Of a DNA stretch of 64,000 nucleotides, positions 36,159 to 44,289 are shown piece by piece. Where the stretch lies: positions 310,001 through 374,000 of the forward strand of contig NZ_JAEACT010000002.1 in NCBI RefSeq assembly GCF_021432385.1, written 5' to 3'. Source of the DNA: Clostridium hydrogenum (lineage in GTDB: Bacteria; Bacillota; Clostridia; Clostridiales; Clostridiaceae). A program made the translations under genes and the position numbers. The notes beneath the pieces were generated by a model. That model did no database searches. It worked only from the letters and a program-made list of their open reading frames with translations, and was not told the DNA's origin. Positions within the stretch are counted from its first letter, which is position 1; the number at the start of each line of letters is the position of its first letter.

Positions 36159-37794
36159 ATAGACAGCCTCCATCCATAAAATAAGTGCGGTTAGAAATTT
36201 CCATAGAAGCTTCCTTGTGTGATACTATAATAATTCCAGTATTTTTAGATAATTGGGTAAGAACCTTCTGTACTAACTTAATATTATTTTCATCCAAGGC
36301 GGAAAACGGTTCATCCAATATTAAAAAAGGTTTATATCTCAAGATTGCTCTTGCAATAGAAAATCTCTGAAGTTCTCCAACAGAAAACTGAAGATTTGTA
36401 TCTACAACTGTATCATATTTCAATTCTAAAGCTTGAATTCTGTCATGCAAATTGAGTTCTTTACATATTTTTTGGATTTCGTAAATAGGAACCTCAAGGT
36501 CATTCCCAAATTTTAAATTTTCCATTACCGTAAGCCCTGGAAACAATGCATTTTCTTGCGGAACATACGCAAAGTAATCTCTAGCTATTTTTACAATCTG
36601 CTCATCTTCTTTTAAATACAGTTCACCGTAATCATATTTTCTTAGCAAAAGAATAATACTAATTAATGTAGTTTTACCGCAACCACTTTCTCCAACCAAT
36701 GATATAATTTCCCCTGTAGCAAGTTTAAAATCACAATTAGTAAGAACTGCGTTATCCTTATCATACGAGAAGCTAATATTCTTTCCAATCAGCTTTAAGC
36801 TTTTTTTCTTTTTATTCGTATCCCTATCCAAAACCTCTTCTGTTTCAGATTTTAAATTCAAAATTGTATTAATACGGGTAACAGATGCTTTCCTCTGAGA
36901 ATTTTCTACTACTTTATTAGGCAGTCTAAGAAGTGGATATAGTATGGACTCTCCTATTACAGTATATAAACCTGTCAACTTTCCTATATTCATCAAATTA
37001 ATTGTTACAAGATAAAAGCCAACAAAAATTACTAGTATATTTGAAAGATTAATAATTGATGTTGAAAAAAAACTGGACTTTCCATTATTAATTGCATTTT
37101 TCATCTTTTTTTCGCTCTTGCTATCAAACAATTTTTTAAAAAATATGTTTCTTATTTCAAATGCATTAAATATTCTAATAATTTCTTGGTTTCTCTTATT
37201 CTCAAGTAAAAAATTTTTATTTTGTCCTTCAATTTTTTGTATAAAAAGACTTGTTTGCTTTATCTTTTTAGAATAATATTGTACGACAAAAAATAAAATA
37301 CTTGTGAAAAAAGAAAATATAACAGTTATTAAAAAAGAAGCCCTAATCAAATAAATAAATCCAACTATAATTCGTATAATTTCACCAACTATGGGAATAA
37401 TACCTTGAAAAACATAATCAGAAGCATTCTCTGAGTCCTCTGTAATTAAGGTTAAATAATCACCTTCACTATATCTATCAGATTCTTTAATTGAAACTCT
37501 CATTATTTTTTCATATATCTTATTTTGTAAATCATATACAACACCTTGAGAGAGCTTAGAAGTATAAACACCTTTTAAATAAATATTAATTGCATATACA
37601 GCACTAATGCTTATATAAAGCACAATGTATGGTAGTAATTCCCCAGCTACGCTGCCAACTGCAATATTGACAGCCTTTTCTAAAACAGAAGCTTCTATAA
37701 CCGAAAAACAACTATCAAATAATAATGCAATAATAAGTATAGTAAGCTTAATATATGATACTTTATACATTTTTTTATTAAGTAACTTCTTCAA
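36145..37794 (-). CDS. ABC exporter half-transporter of the RiPP operon (degenerate NBD)
   Basis: A 549-residue fused transporter. Membrane spans are in residues 15-290; ATPase Walker A GESGCGKTT (368-376), Walker B FLILDEPFSALD and switch His526. The signature reads FSVGELQR instead of LSGGQQQR, the usual sign of the partner that forms the non-hydrolysing site in heterodimeric exporters. No C39 protease domain. It starts at TTG with AAGGTGA upstream, 12 bases after the radical SAM stop, so it is translated from the same transcript. Confidence 0.9.
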   Translation of the reverse strand: MKKLLNKKMYKVSYIKLTILIIALLFDSCFSVIEASVLEKAVNIAVGSVAGELLPYIVLYISISAVYAINIYLKGVYTSKLSQGVVYDLQNKIYEKIMRVSIKESDRYSEGDYLTLITEDSENASDYVFQGIIPIVGEIIRIIVGFIYLIRASFLITVIFSFFTSILFFVVQYYSKKIKQTSLFIQKIEGQNKNFLLENKRNQEIIRIFNAFEIRNIFFKKLFDSKSEKKMKNAINNGKSSFFSTSIINLSNILVIFVGFYLVTINLMNIGKLTGLYTVIGESILYPLLRLPNKVVENSQRKASVTRINTILNLKSETEEVLDRDTNKKKKSLKLIGKNISFSYDKDNAVLTNCDFKLATGEIISLVGESGCGKTTLISIILLLRKYDYGELYLKEDEQIVKIARDYFAYVPQENALFPGLTVMENLKFGNDLEVPIYEIQKICKELNLHDRIQALELKYDTVVDTNLQFSVGELQRFSIARAILRYKPFLILDEPFSALDENNIKLVQKVLTQLSKNTGIIIVSHKEASMEISNRTYFMDGGCLYEKE

Positions 37795-37806
37795 TTAAAT
37801 CACCTT

Positions 37807-39579
37807 TTAACCGTTTAATCTTGACTCTGTTTCATAAACACTAGCTTCTTCGTTATCAATGTAATGTGTCCTTATTCCTGCCGTCTTAGCTTTCATGTCA
37901 TAAATAATAAAATGCATATATTTAATGCCTACTTTTTTGCCAAGCATAACTATTTTACTTTCAGAACTACTATCTTTAGGTGATGGAAGGTGCCCTCTGC
38001 CATGATTGTGAACTATAGCTATTCCTTTATTTTTCTCCTTACAACCAAGCACTGATGAAATTAAAAATCTTGAATCAATGCTCACATTATCAGGTGTAGT
38101 TATGTATGCACCATCAGGAATCTCTATTTTTGAGCTCAAAACTTGTTTTCCCGACACATCTTCTGTCTCATATAAAGAAATAATCTCGGTAGACTTTCCA
38201 CGATATAAAGCTTGTAACTCCAATAATTTGTTATAATCAAGCTCCAATACCTTATCGTCATCATAATCCTTTCTAAGAGACTTGCCATAAATATTATATG
38301 CATGCATTAATTCATCATATCGTTCCCTGTTATTTAAGTATAAGTCACTCATATTGGAATAAAACACCTCTAAGCCTTGCTTGAAATTATCACAATGCAA
38401 TTTTTCAACATTATTTTTTAAACACATTTGGCAAAATCGCTTATCACCACATTTTTTACACTTAATTTCATTCTTTGATTTACAAAGTCCATCCATTGAT
38501 TTTACTTCATCGTCCTGAAATACATTTCCCAATCTTTTTGATTCTTCTCCTAGAAAAATCTGACAAGGATATATATCTCCTGTCATCAAAACTGTGAACT
38601 GTGAAACACCCGCATCACAAAAATTTTCGATATAATGAGATGTTCTATAAACGTTTATCAATCTTATAATAAAATCATCAAAAATATAAGGATAATTGGA
38701 AAAAAACTTATTAAAATATTGTACATAATTTAGTTTTTCCTTAGGCGAATATTTATTTTCATCAGTATCTTCCTTAGTATTAATATGATATGATGCAGCT
38801 GAATTTACAATAACCCTACTGACATTAAATTTTTTTGACAAATAATCTCTAATATCATATCTTGTTAAACCATTCTCCTCACCTAATTTTGTATATGTTG
38901 CCTCAATGGAAAAAGAGTCCAGTTTACGCAATCTAAACAAATTATTACACACCTTATCATATGTCTCTTCTCCATTTATTAATGGTCTTTGCAAATTTTG
39001 AATTTTTCTTGGACCATCAATACTAACTATCATTTTAATATTATATTTTTCTATTATTTTTAATACCTCTTCATCAATGCAATAGCCATTGCTCACCATT
39101 GAAAACATTGGCATTTTAGCTATTTTATTTTCCTTAAAGAGCTTTGTTACATATTCACACACAAACTCTATTGTTTTTTTCCCTAACAATGGCTCTCCAC
39201 CAAAAAAACTAATTTGCTTAATTTCTTGATATTTCCCATAAAAATACTCGATAATTTTTTTTGCTGTTTCAATACTCATATCAGCAGTTTGTCCTAAATT
39301 ATAATTTCCTCCATTAGCATAGCAATAAATGCATTTAAAATTACATTTATTAGTCAATAACAATCTTAATTGCTTTAATTTCTTGCCTTCTTTATCCTTA
39401 ACTGGTTCTCTTGATAATATTTTATTTATATTCTCTTCATCATATTTACTTATATTACCCTCCTCTATTCTCTTTGCAACTGTTGATGGTATAATATATT
39501 TTTTTGATGAATATTTGTCATATAATAAAGATTTCTCATTTACCATATTATGATATACAAACAAATTTTCCTTATCCAT
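37807..39579 (-). CDS. Radical SAM-SPASM peptide maturase fused to a JAB-like domain
   Basis: A 590-residue enzyme. Radical SAM core: C79-x3-C83-x2-C86 (CNFKCIYC) binds the SAM cluster, with FFGGEP at 125-130. The SPASM region has Cys321, 339, 366, 374, 377, 383, 386 and 396 (CKKCGDKRFCQMC), enough for two auxiliary clusters. Residues 480-575 form a further domain with IVHNHGRGHLPSPKDSS (522-538) and LGKKVGIKYMHFIIYD, close to RadC/JAB metalloproteases (HxH..S..D; the loop is one residue shorter than usual). Known SPASM enzymes make thioether or C-C links in Cys-rich peptides; a 39-residue Cys/Gly precursor is encoded 102 bases upstream. The JAB part may trim the peptide. Start ATG with GAGGTGA. 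Confidence 0.9.
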   Translation of the reverse strand: MDKENLFVYHNMVNEKSLLYDKYSSKKYIIPSTVAKRIEEGNISKYDEENINKILSREPVKDKEGKKLKQLRLLLTNKCNFKCIYCYANGGNYNLGQTADMSIETAKKIIEYFYGKYQEIKQISFFGGEPLLGKKTIEFVCEYVTKLFKENKIAKMPMFSMVSNGYCIDEEVLKIIEKYNIKMIVSIDGPRKIQNLQRPLINGEETYDKVCNNLFRLRKLDSFSIEATYTKLGEENGLTRYDIRDYLSKKFNVSRVIVNSAASYHINTKEDTDENKYSPKEKLNYVQYFNKFFSNYPYIFDDFIIRLINVYRTSHYIENFCDAGVSQFTVLMTGDIYPCQIFLGEESKRLGNVFQDDEVKSMDGLCKSKNEIKCKKCGDKRFCQMCLKNNVEKLHCDNFKQGLEVFYSNMSDLYLNNRERYDELMHAYNIYGKSLRKDYDDDKVLELDYNKLLELQALYRGKSTEIISLYETEDVSGKQVLSSKIEIPDGAYITTPDNVSIDSRFLISSVLGCKEKNKGIAIVHNHGRGHLPSPKDSSSESKIVMLGKKVGIKYMHFIIYDMKAKTAGIRTHYIDNEEASVYETESRLNG

Positions 39580-39609
39580 AACCTTTCACCTCAATTTCTA
39601 TATAATAAA

Positions 39610-39637
39610 GAGGAAACGTTCAAAACAACATTTCCTC
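39610..39637 (-). terminator. Attenuator between precursor and maturase genes
   Basis: On the minus strand GAGGAAATGTT, six-base loop, AACGTTTCCTC (11 pairs, one G-T), then TTTATTATA. It sits 44 bases after the precursor stop. Partial read-through would give much more precursor than enzyme, usual in RiPP operons. Confidence 0.7.
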
Positions 39638-39681
39638 TCCATTTTTGAATATACCAACTTTTTAAGTAAGAAAGCAAATGG

Positions 39682-39801
39682 CTATTCCATACTTTCCATT
39701 TCTCCTCCACCGCCACAGGCATTTCCACAGCAGGCAAATTCAATCATGTCAGTATCAAGTCCATACTCTTCTACTTCAATTGCTTCCCAGTTTTCATTCA
39801 T
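39682..39801 (-). CDS. RiPP precursor peptide, Cys/Gly-rich
   Basis: A 39-residue peptide starting MNENWEAIEVEEYGLDTDM with an excellent ribosome site (GGGGGGAG, four bases before the ATG). The acidic leader of about 22 residues precedes the core FACCGNACGGGGEMESME: three Cys (two adjacent) and four Gly, then a six-residue acidic tail. Too short for routine gene callers. It is the first gene of an operon with a SPASM radical SAM enzyme and two ABC exporters. Two or three thioether links (Cys to an alpha, beta or gamma carbon) are the likely modification. The GG-EMESME boundary may be a cleavage site for the JAB domain. No family name recalled; it differs from the many-Cys Clo7bot type and from six-Cys SCIFF peptides. 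Confidence 0.82.
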   Translation of the reverse strand: MNENWEAIEVEEYGLDTDMIEFACCGNACGGGGEMESME

Positions 39802-39827
39802 ATTACTCCCCCCTCTCACCAATCTAA

Positions 39828-39856
39828 ATTTAATTATTAGTAAAAATTTATATCAA
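39828..39856 (-). promoter_or_regulatory. Candidate promoter of the RiPP operon
   Basis: On the minus strand TTGATA (39856-39851), 17-base spacer, TTAAAT (39833-39828), about 27 bases before the precursor start. The remainder of the 513-base gap to 40315 is very AT-rich; the only other structure seen is a weak GGCA/TGCC hairpin with a T8 run (about 40215-40280), probably the end of the upstream regulator gene. Confidence 0.4.
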
Positions 39857-40314
39857 AAAGGATTTTTTCCTTCAACCTTGAGTATATGAAAATCTCCTTT
39901 ATGAATAAGCAATCAATAAATTTTACTTTAAAACTTTTATAAATCATATAATTAAGTTTATTTATATACCAATTAAGTTATTGTTCTTTATCTATGTAAT
40001 TATACATCTTTACTCCATTGTTTTATTATCCCCATTATAGCTACTTTTTTCCATATTGTATACTAAAATCGTTCATCATAAATTAACATATTTATATATT
40101 ATTTTTAATTTTTAGGAGCTTGTTTTGTATTAATTTGTCAATCTTGTTTGTTTTTTATTGCTTTTTTAGTAATATTAAGCCATTAAAAATATTAATTTAT
40201 TAAAATATTATTTGTTTATTTCTATATCACACAAAAAAAACCATACCAAAATGTTAGGCAGCCTTTAGACATGCCTATGCAATTGATATAGTTATTTTCT
40301 ATGAAAAAATTTAT

Positions 40315-40998
40315 TTAAAGTTCTATTTCAAAATACTTATATAAATTCTTTTTACCATATTCCGTAATTCCAATTTCTCTGTTTACAAGCGATTTTTTAA
40401 CCCAGCCTAATCCAATTAACCCGCTTGTAATAACTTTTCCTAATTCTCCAGCTATATGATAATTCTTCTCACTCCAATCATAGCATTTAATTCCTCGTAA
40501 GTTTTCTATATCTTTCAACCTATAATTTATTATTTCTAATTCAATCAATTTACTTATTCCAAATTCTGTAACATAGAATATATCATTTTCTAATTGAATA
40601 TAGCTAAATCTTAAAAAAGCCTCTGTAATCCTTATTCCTAATTTTCCAGCAATATGGTCATAACAAAGCCTCGCATTTCTTAGAGCTTCTGAATGTATAT
40701 ATTGATTTAATGACTTGGTTTTAGGTGATTTTGAAAGTTTCATAAGTAATTCAAGTAATTTTGCAACATCTTCATTAGCTAATTTAAAATAACTATACCT
40801 ACCATATATAGTTTTTTCAATAATTCCTGCGTTAACCATTTTAGATAAATGAAATGTTGCTGTTTGTGGTTTAATACCAGCTATTTTGGCTAATTCGCCT
40901 GCGGTACGTTGACCTCCTAATAAGTTCATAAGCATTATGCTTCTAGATGAATCGGCTATTAATGATGCAATATCATTTACCATAGGATCTGGTTTCAA
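40315..40998 (-). CDS. ArsR-like winged-helix regulator
   Basis: A 227-residue regulator. Residues 10-80 form an ArsR-type winged helix (RSIMLMNLLGGQRTAGELAKIAGIKPQTATFHLSKMVNAGIIE); the remainder is a long C-terminal extension found in two-domain ArsR relatives, without the classical metal-binding CxC. The start is TTG at 40998, chosen because GGAGGG lies seven bases upstream; the ATG 17 codons earlier has none. It is divergent from a haloacid dehalogenase gene and upstream of the RiPP operon in the same direction, separated by a 500-base gap. Confidence 0.87.
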   Translation of the reverse strand: MKPDPMVNDIASLIADSSRSIMLMNLLGGQRTAGELAKIAGIKPQTATFHLSKMVNAGIIEKTIYGRYSYFKLANEDVAKLLELLMKLSKSPKTKSLNQYIHSEALRNARLCYDHIAGKLGIRITEAFLRFSYIQLENDIFYVTEFGISKLIELEIINYRLKDIENLRGIKCYDWSEKNYHIAGELGKVITSGLIGLGWVKKSLVNREIGITEYGKKNLYKYFEIEL

Positions 40999-41122
40999 AA
41001 TAAGTCCCTCCAGACTTTTATAATTTAACAATATCGTTTCTATCTCCATCGAAATAATATTGCTTTATAATTATATCATAAGTTAACTTAAAATTTTAAT
41101 TTTATATACGGAGGCATTTCTT

Positions 41123-41797
41123 ATGAAAAATTTAAAAGATATTAAACTATGCGTCTTTGATGCATATGGTACATTATTCGATGTTAATTCAGTCACTAAA
41201 CACTATTGTAACGAATTGGGAGATATATCTGAACCATTTTCAAAGCTTTGGAGGTCTAAACAATTAGAATATTCTTGGTTACGTAGTCTTATGAATAGAT
41301 ATGATGACTTTTGGCATATAACTGAAGAATCGCTAGATTACGCTTTAGATTATTTTAATATTAAAAATGAGTTTTTAAAAATTAATCTTTTAAAATCATA
41401 TGAGCATATTAATTGCTACGGAGAAGTTCCTACTACTTTATTTAAATTAAAAGAAATGGTAATATCAACTGCTATATTATCCAATGCTTCACCTAACATG
41501 TTACATATGGCTATTAAAAATTCTAAGATAGATTTCCTTATAGATTCCTGTATTTCTGTTGACAGTCTTAATATATATAAACCTCATCCTACTGCCTATA
41601 ATTTAATTTTAGAAAAATATGACCTTAACAAAAATGAAATTTTATTTATCTCTTCTAATAGTTGGGATGTGGCTGGTGCTAAAAGTTTTGGCTTCAATGT
41701 AGCTTGGATAAATCGCTTTAATAATAAAAAAGAAGTCTTACCATTTGAATCAGACATTGAATTAAAATCTCTACTTGACTTAGTTCTGCTTCTCTAA
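41123..41797 (+). CDS. Haloacid dehalogenase type II (HAD superfamily)
   Basis: A 224-residue hydrolase. HAD motif I is FDAYGTLFD (nucleophile Asp), then WRSKQLEYSWLRSLMNRY of type II L-2-haloacid dehalogenases, motif II AILSNAS, motif III Lys in IYKPHPTAYN and motif IV SSNSWDVAGAKSFGF. It likely hydrolyses short 2-halo-acids to 2-hydroxy-acids, though related phosphatases exist. Start ATG with GGAGG. The last codons (LLL-stop) come from a fragment of a different gene (41786-41862), so the original C-terminus was probably lost. Confidence 0.87.
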   Translation: MKNLKDIKLCVFDAYGTLFDVNSVTKHYCNELGDISEPFSKLWRSKQLEYSWLRSLMNRYDDFWHITEESLDYALDYFNIKNEFLKINLLKSYEHINCYGEVPTTLFKLKEMVISTAILSNASPNMLHMAIKNSKIDFLIDSCISVDSLNIYKPHPTAYNLILEKYDLNKNEILFISSNSWDVAGAKSFGFNVAWINRFNNKKEVLPFESDIELKSLLDLVLLL

Positions 41798-41862
41798 ATG
41801 ACGACCAAGTATATGATAAACCTATAAACTCTGCTACAGACTTTTCAAATTGGGTTCAAAAT
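41786..41862 (+). pseudogene. Fragment of a paralogue of the secreted protein at 47072
   Basis: CTGCTTCTCTAAATGACGACC ... TTTTCAAATTGGGTTCAAAAT is clearly related to 47841-47917 inside the secreted protein gene, with about one difference in six bases. In that gene the segment encodes TASLNDDLVYDKPANST. It supplies the stop codon of the dehalogenase gene. It records a second, lost copy. Confidence 0.8.
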
Positions 41863-42063
41863 TATCCATTGCTCCATAAGAATTTTCATATTCTAAATCC
41901 TCCATTTTAAAAATGCATCATATCATAAGTAGATTTTTTTTAATGGCTATGTTTTAAATAAGTGTTGATTTTCACACTTATTTAAAACATAGCTTCCTTT
42001 AGTAAGTTTAGCTATTTTTAAAAGAATGTTTCTATGATGCGTTGGCTTTTATGGACTCTTAGG

Positions 42064-42164
42064 ATTGCTCGTTTATAATTTGCGTAATTTTGACTAGAAC
42101 GGTCAAAGCCATTTAGGCATCAGGACGATGCATCTAAATGGGTAGCAAATTATAAACGAGCAAT
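42064..42164 (+). repeat. Three-way-junction palindrome E, copy 2
   Basis: Perfect outer stem ATTGCTCGTTTATAATTTGC/GCAAATTATAAACGAGCAAT with inner hairpins TTTTGACTAGAACGGTCAAA and ATTTAGGCATC/GATGCATCTAAAT: a closed three-way junction. Copy 1 lies inverted at 10158. Confidence 0.85.
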
Positions 42165-42180
42165 TCTTAGAGTCCATTAA

Positions 42181-42337
42181 GGCATTTTAAAAAAAATAAT
42201 AAGTCCAAATTGAGAGATAGTTTTGTGTAATACAAGGAATTGTAACACGCTAATACTGGTTGTCTTAGTGTGCTATAGTGACGAAATATTACACAAAACT
42301 AGCCGAAAGTTGAACTTGTTATTTTCTTTAAGATGCC
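42181..42337. repeat. Palindrome F2 (uninterrupted)
   Basis: GGCATTTTAAAAAAAATAATAAG ... CTTGTTATTTTCTTTAAGATGCC, with TTTTGTGTAATAC/ATTACACAAAA and an apex stem CACGCTAA/TTAGTGTG. Same as F1 without the nested repeat B. Confidence 0.85.
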
Positions 42338-42416
42338 TACTGTCATAAGCTCATATCAACATTCTTTTAAAACATAGCCATTTAAATCAACCTTACCAAT
42401 GAATTTAATCTCCAAC

Positions 42417-42725
42417 TTAACAATTCCACTGATTTTTCTTCATATCAACATGATCCGAATCTTTAAAGGATACACCTTCTTCTAATAGAAGAAATCGTTG
42501 TTCTTGCCACCCAGGTGCCAACCTTCCAGCATGATTTACCACACGATGACATGGGTATCTTCCATAAAATTCTGCTTGGCTAAGAACCTTCCCTACAAGT
42601 CGTGCGTTTTTGTCTCTACCAATAAGTCTGGCAATTTGTCCATACGTAGCCACTTTTCCTTCTGGGATTTCTTCCACAACGGAGAGTATTTCATAAATTA
42701 ATCTTTCATCCATAATTTTTTTCAT
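42417..42725 (-). CDS. MGMT/Ada-like DNA-alkyl transferase domain protein
   Basis: A 102-residue protein consisting of the DNA-binding/active-site domain of O6-methylguanine-DNA methyltransferases: IPEGKVATYGQIARLIG, the Arg-finger region NARLVGKVL, and PCHRVVNHAGRLAPGW with the acceptor Cys retained (Atl proteins have Trp). The N-terminal RNase-H-like domain of Ogt is absent. The short form is common in Firmicutes; whether it transfers alkyl groups or only flags lesions is not settled for the family. Start ATG with AGGTGA. No partner gene nearby. Confidence 0.88.
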   Translation of the reverse strand: MKKIMDERLIYEILSVVEEIPEGKVATYGQIARLIGRDKNARLVGKVLSQAEFYGRYPCHRVVNHAGRLAPGWQEQRFLLLEEGVSFKDSDHVDMKKNQWNC

Positions 42726-42771
42726 ATATTCACCTGTTACATGAATCCTCCTTATATATATTGTTACATTC

Positions 42772-43650
42772 TTAATTTTGATTCAATAAAATTTCTTCCT
42801 TCAAAATTTCTATAAATAACTTTTTTGTAGAAGATATATATTGTTTCTTAACTTGTTGCAAGATGCCAATTTCAATATATGGATTAACAATATTAACTGG
42901 AATTTTCACAAAGTTTTCAGATAATTGTAAAGATGAAATTATTACTCCTACACCAGAAAGTTTTTCTACAAATGAAGGAATTGAAGATATTTGACTAATA
43001 GAATAACAAAACGGCCTATTATGAAGCTTCAAAAACTCCTCCTCCAACCTAATGCTATACAAGCAATTTTTCCCACCAATAATTAGAGGGTATTCTATCA
43101 ATTTATCTATAGAAATTGATTTTTTTTTAGCAAATGGGTGATTATTAGTAACAATAAAAGATATTTTTTCATTGTAAATATTCTCAAAATCCAAGTTGTA
43201 TTCGCTACTGCTTGAGCAAATAGCAAAATCTATAGAATTATTAGATAAAGCCGTTGATAGTGAATCCGTATTTCCAACAATAAAATTACAGGTAATATTA
43301 GGTTTATATTCAGCAAACTTTTTAAGCACCTTTGGTAGAATACTGACTGCAAGTGTCTCTATTATTCCTATATTTAAAACGCCTATTTCTTCCTTTTGTA
43401 AAAACTTTGCTTGCTCCAATACAAAATTCCAATGCTTAATAAGCTCATCAATTTCTTCTGCAAATATTTTCCCAGCAGGAGTCAATTCTGCATCCCACCC
43501 TCTCTGAAAAAGTTTAATACCTATTTCTTTTTCTAAGCGTTGAACCTGATTGGTTATAGTAGATTGAGCATAATGCAGTTTAATCGCTGCATTTGAAAAA
43601 GTTCTTTCTTGAATAATAGTACGAAAAGTAATAAGTTCTTTTAAATCCAT
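42772..43650 (-). CDS. LysR-family regulator
   Basis: A 292-residue regulator: winged helix in residues 1-60 (TFRTIIQERTFSNAAIKLHYAQSTITNQVQRLEKEIGIKLFQR) and a periplasmic-binding-like effector domain in 90-290. ATG at 43650 has GGAGTG six bases upstream. It is divergent from a tautomerase gene, the typical LysR arrangement, so it probably controls that gene. The inducer is unknown. Confidence 0.93.
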   Translation of the reverse strand: MDLKELITFRTIIQERTFSNAAIKLHYAQSTITNQVQRLEKEIGIKLFQRGWDAELTPAGKIFAEEIDELIKHWNFVLEQAKFLQKEEIGVLNIGIIETLAVSILPKVLKKFAEYKPNITCNFIVGNTDSLSTALSNNSIDFAICSSSSEYNLDFENIYNEKISFIVTNNHPFAKKKSISIDKLIEYPLIIGGKNCLYSIRLEEEFLKLHNRPFCYSISQISSIPSFVEKLSGVGVIISSLQLSENFVKIPVNIVNPYIEIGILQQVKKQYISSTKKLFIEILKEEILLNQN

Positions 43651-43766
43651 TTTTAACACTCCATCTTCATCTATAAAATTGATAATTTTTATTAATTAAT
43701 TCAATTATACAAATGAAAACATCTGTTGTAAAATTAAGACATCAAATAAAAGGAGGCGATTGCAAA

Positions 43767-44156
43767 ATGCCATTCGTTAGAGTAAGTTATTGTGAAGAAA
43801 AATATACCAAGAAAGATTTACCTTTAATTAGTGAAAATATATTAAACTCACTCATTGAGGAATTTAATGTTCCTCCAAAAGATTATTTTCAAGTTTTTGC
43901 CTCTCACAAAAAAGAAGAAATTTTCTATGATAATAATTATCTTATTAATAAAACTAGGACTGATGGTGTTCTATATATTCAAATTACATGTGGATCAGGC
44001 AGAACTATGGAACAAAAAAAGGCGTTATATATGAATATTGCAGACAAGCTATTTATAAATTGTAAAGTTCCTAAAGAGAATGTGTTCATAATGCTTATAG
44101 AAACTGAATTAGAAGACTGGTCATTTGGCGAAGGTATAGCCCAAATGATTAAATGA
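43767..44156 (+). CDS. Tautomerase (4-OT superfamily, YusQ-like)
   Basis: A 129-residue protein starting MPFVRVSYCEEKYTKKD; after Met removal Pro1 is the catalytic base of the tautomerase superfamily. The start at 43767 is fixed by this Pro and by AAAGGAGG seven or so bases upstream; the longer frame is not used. The length equals a fused double unit (about 2 x 60) as in YusQ/CHMI-like proteins. Controlled probably by the divergent LysR regulator. Substrate unknown. Confidence 0.88.
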   Translation: MPFVRVSYCEEKYTKKDLPLISENILNSLIEEFNVPPKDYFQVFASHKKEEIFYDNNYLINKTRTDGVLYIQITCGSGRTMEQKKALYMNIADKLFINCKVPKENVFIMLIETELEDWSFGEGIAQMIK

Positions 44157-44193
44157 AATTAACATTTAGCAAAATGTAAAAGGAAGGAATATT

Positions 44194-44250
44194 AATGAAG
44201 AATAAAGCAATAATATTAATCTTTAAGTATTCCTTTTTCTATTTTAGCTG
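44194..44250 (+). other. Possible 18-residue ORF within a weak hairpin
   Basis: ATGAAGAATAAAGC ... TGA encodes MKNKAIILIFKYSFFYFS with AGGAAGG upstream. The region also pairs as GGAAGGAATATT/AGTATTCC followed by TTTTT, so it is at least as likely to be the tautomerase terminator. No claim of a real peptide. Confidence 0.25.
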
Positions 44251-44289
44251 AACATTTTTTATAAAAAGATATGCAAACTATTGTATACT

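Larger units (their letters stand above)
41943..42388. repeat. Nested palindromic complex
   Basis: Outer arms AATGGCTATGTTTTAA and AAACATAGCCATT enclose, in order: a hairpin (AAATAAGTGTTGATTTTCACACTTATTT, 41953-41985), module E (42064-42164) flanked by TGGACTCTTAG/CTTAGAGTCCA, and palindrome F2 (42181-42337). The structure looks like successive insertions. It fills the gap between the dehalogenase and MGMT-like genes. Confidence 0.82.

Noticed and set aside
37807..39801. SCIFF/six-cysteine ranthipeptide or Clo7bot system
   Set aside because: The precursor has only three Cys and a Gly4 run, unlike six-Cys SCIFF or many-Cys Clo7bot peptides, and the maturase carries an extra JAB-like domain.
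44194..44250. Signalling or toxin micro-peptide of 18 residues
   Set aside because: It lies inside a plausible terminator hairpin and has no partner gene.
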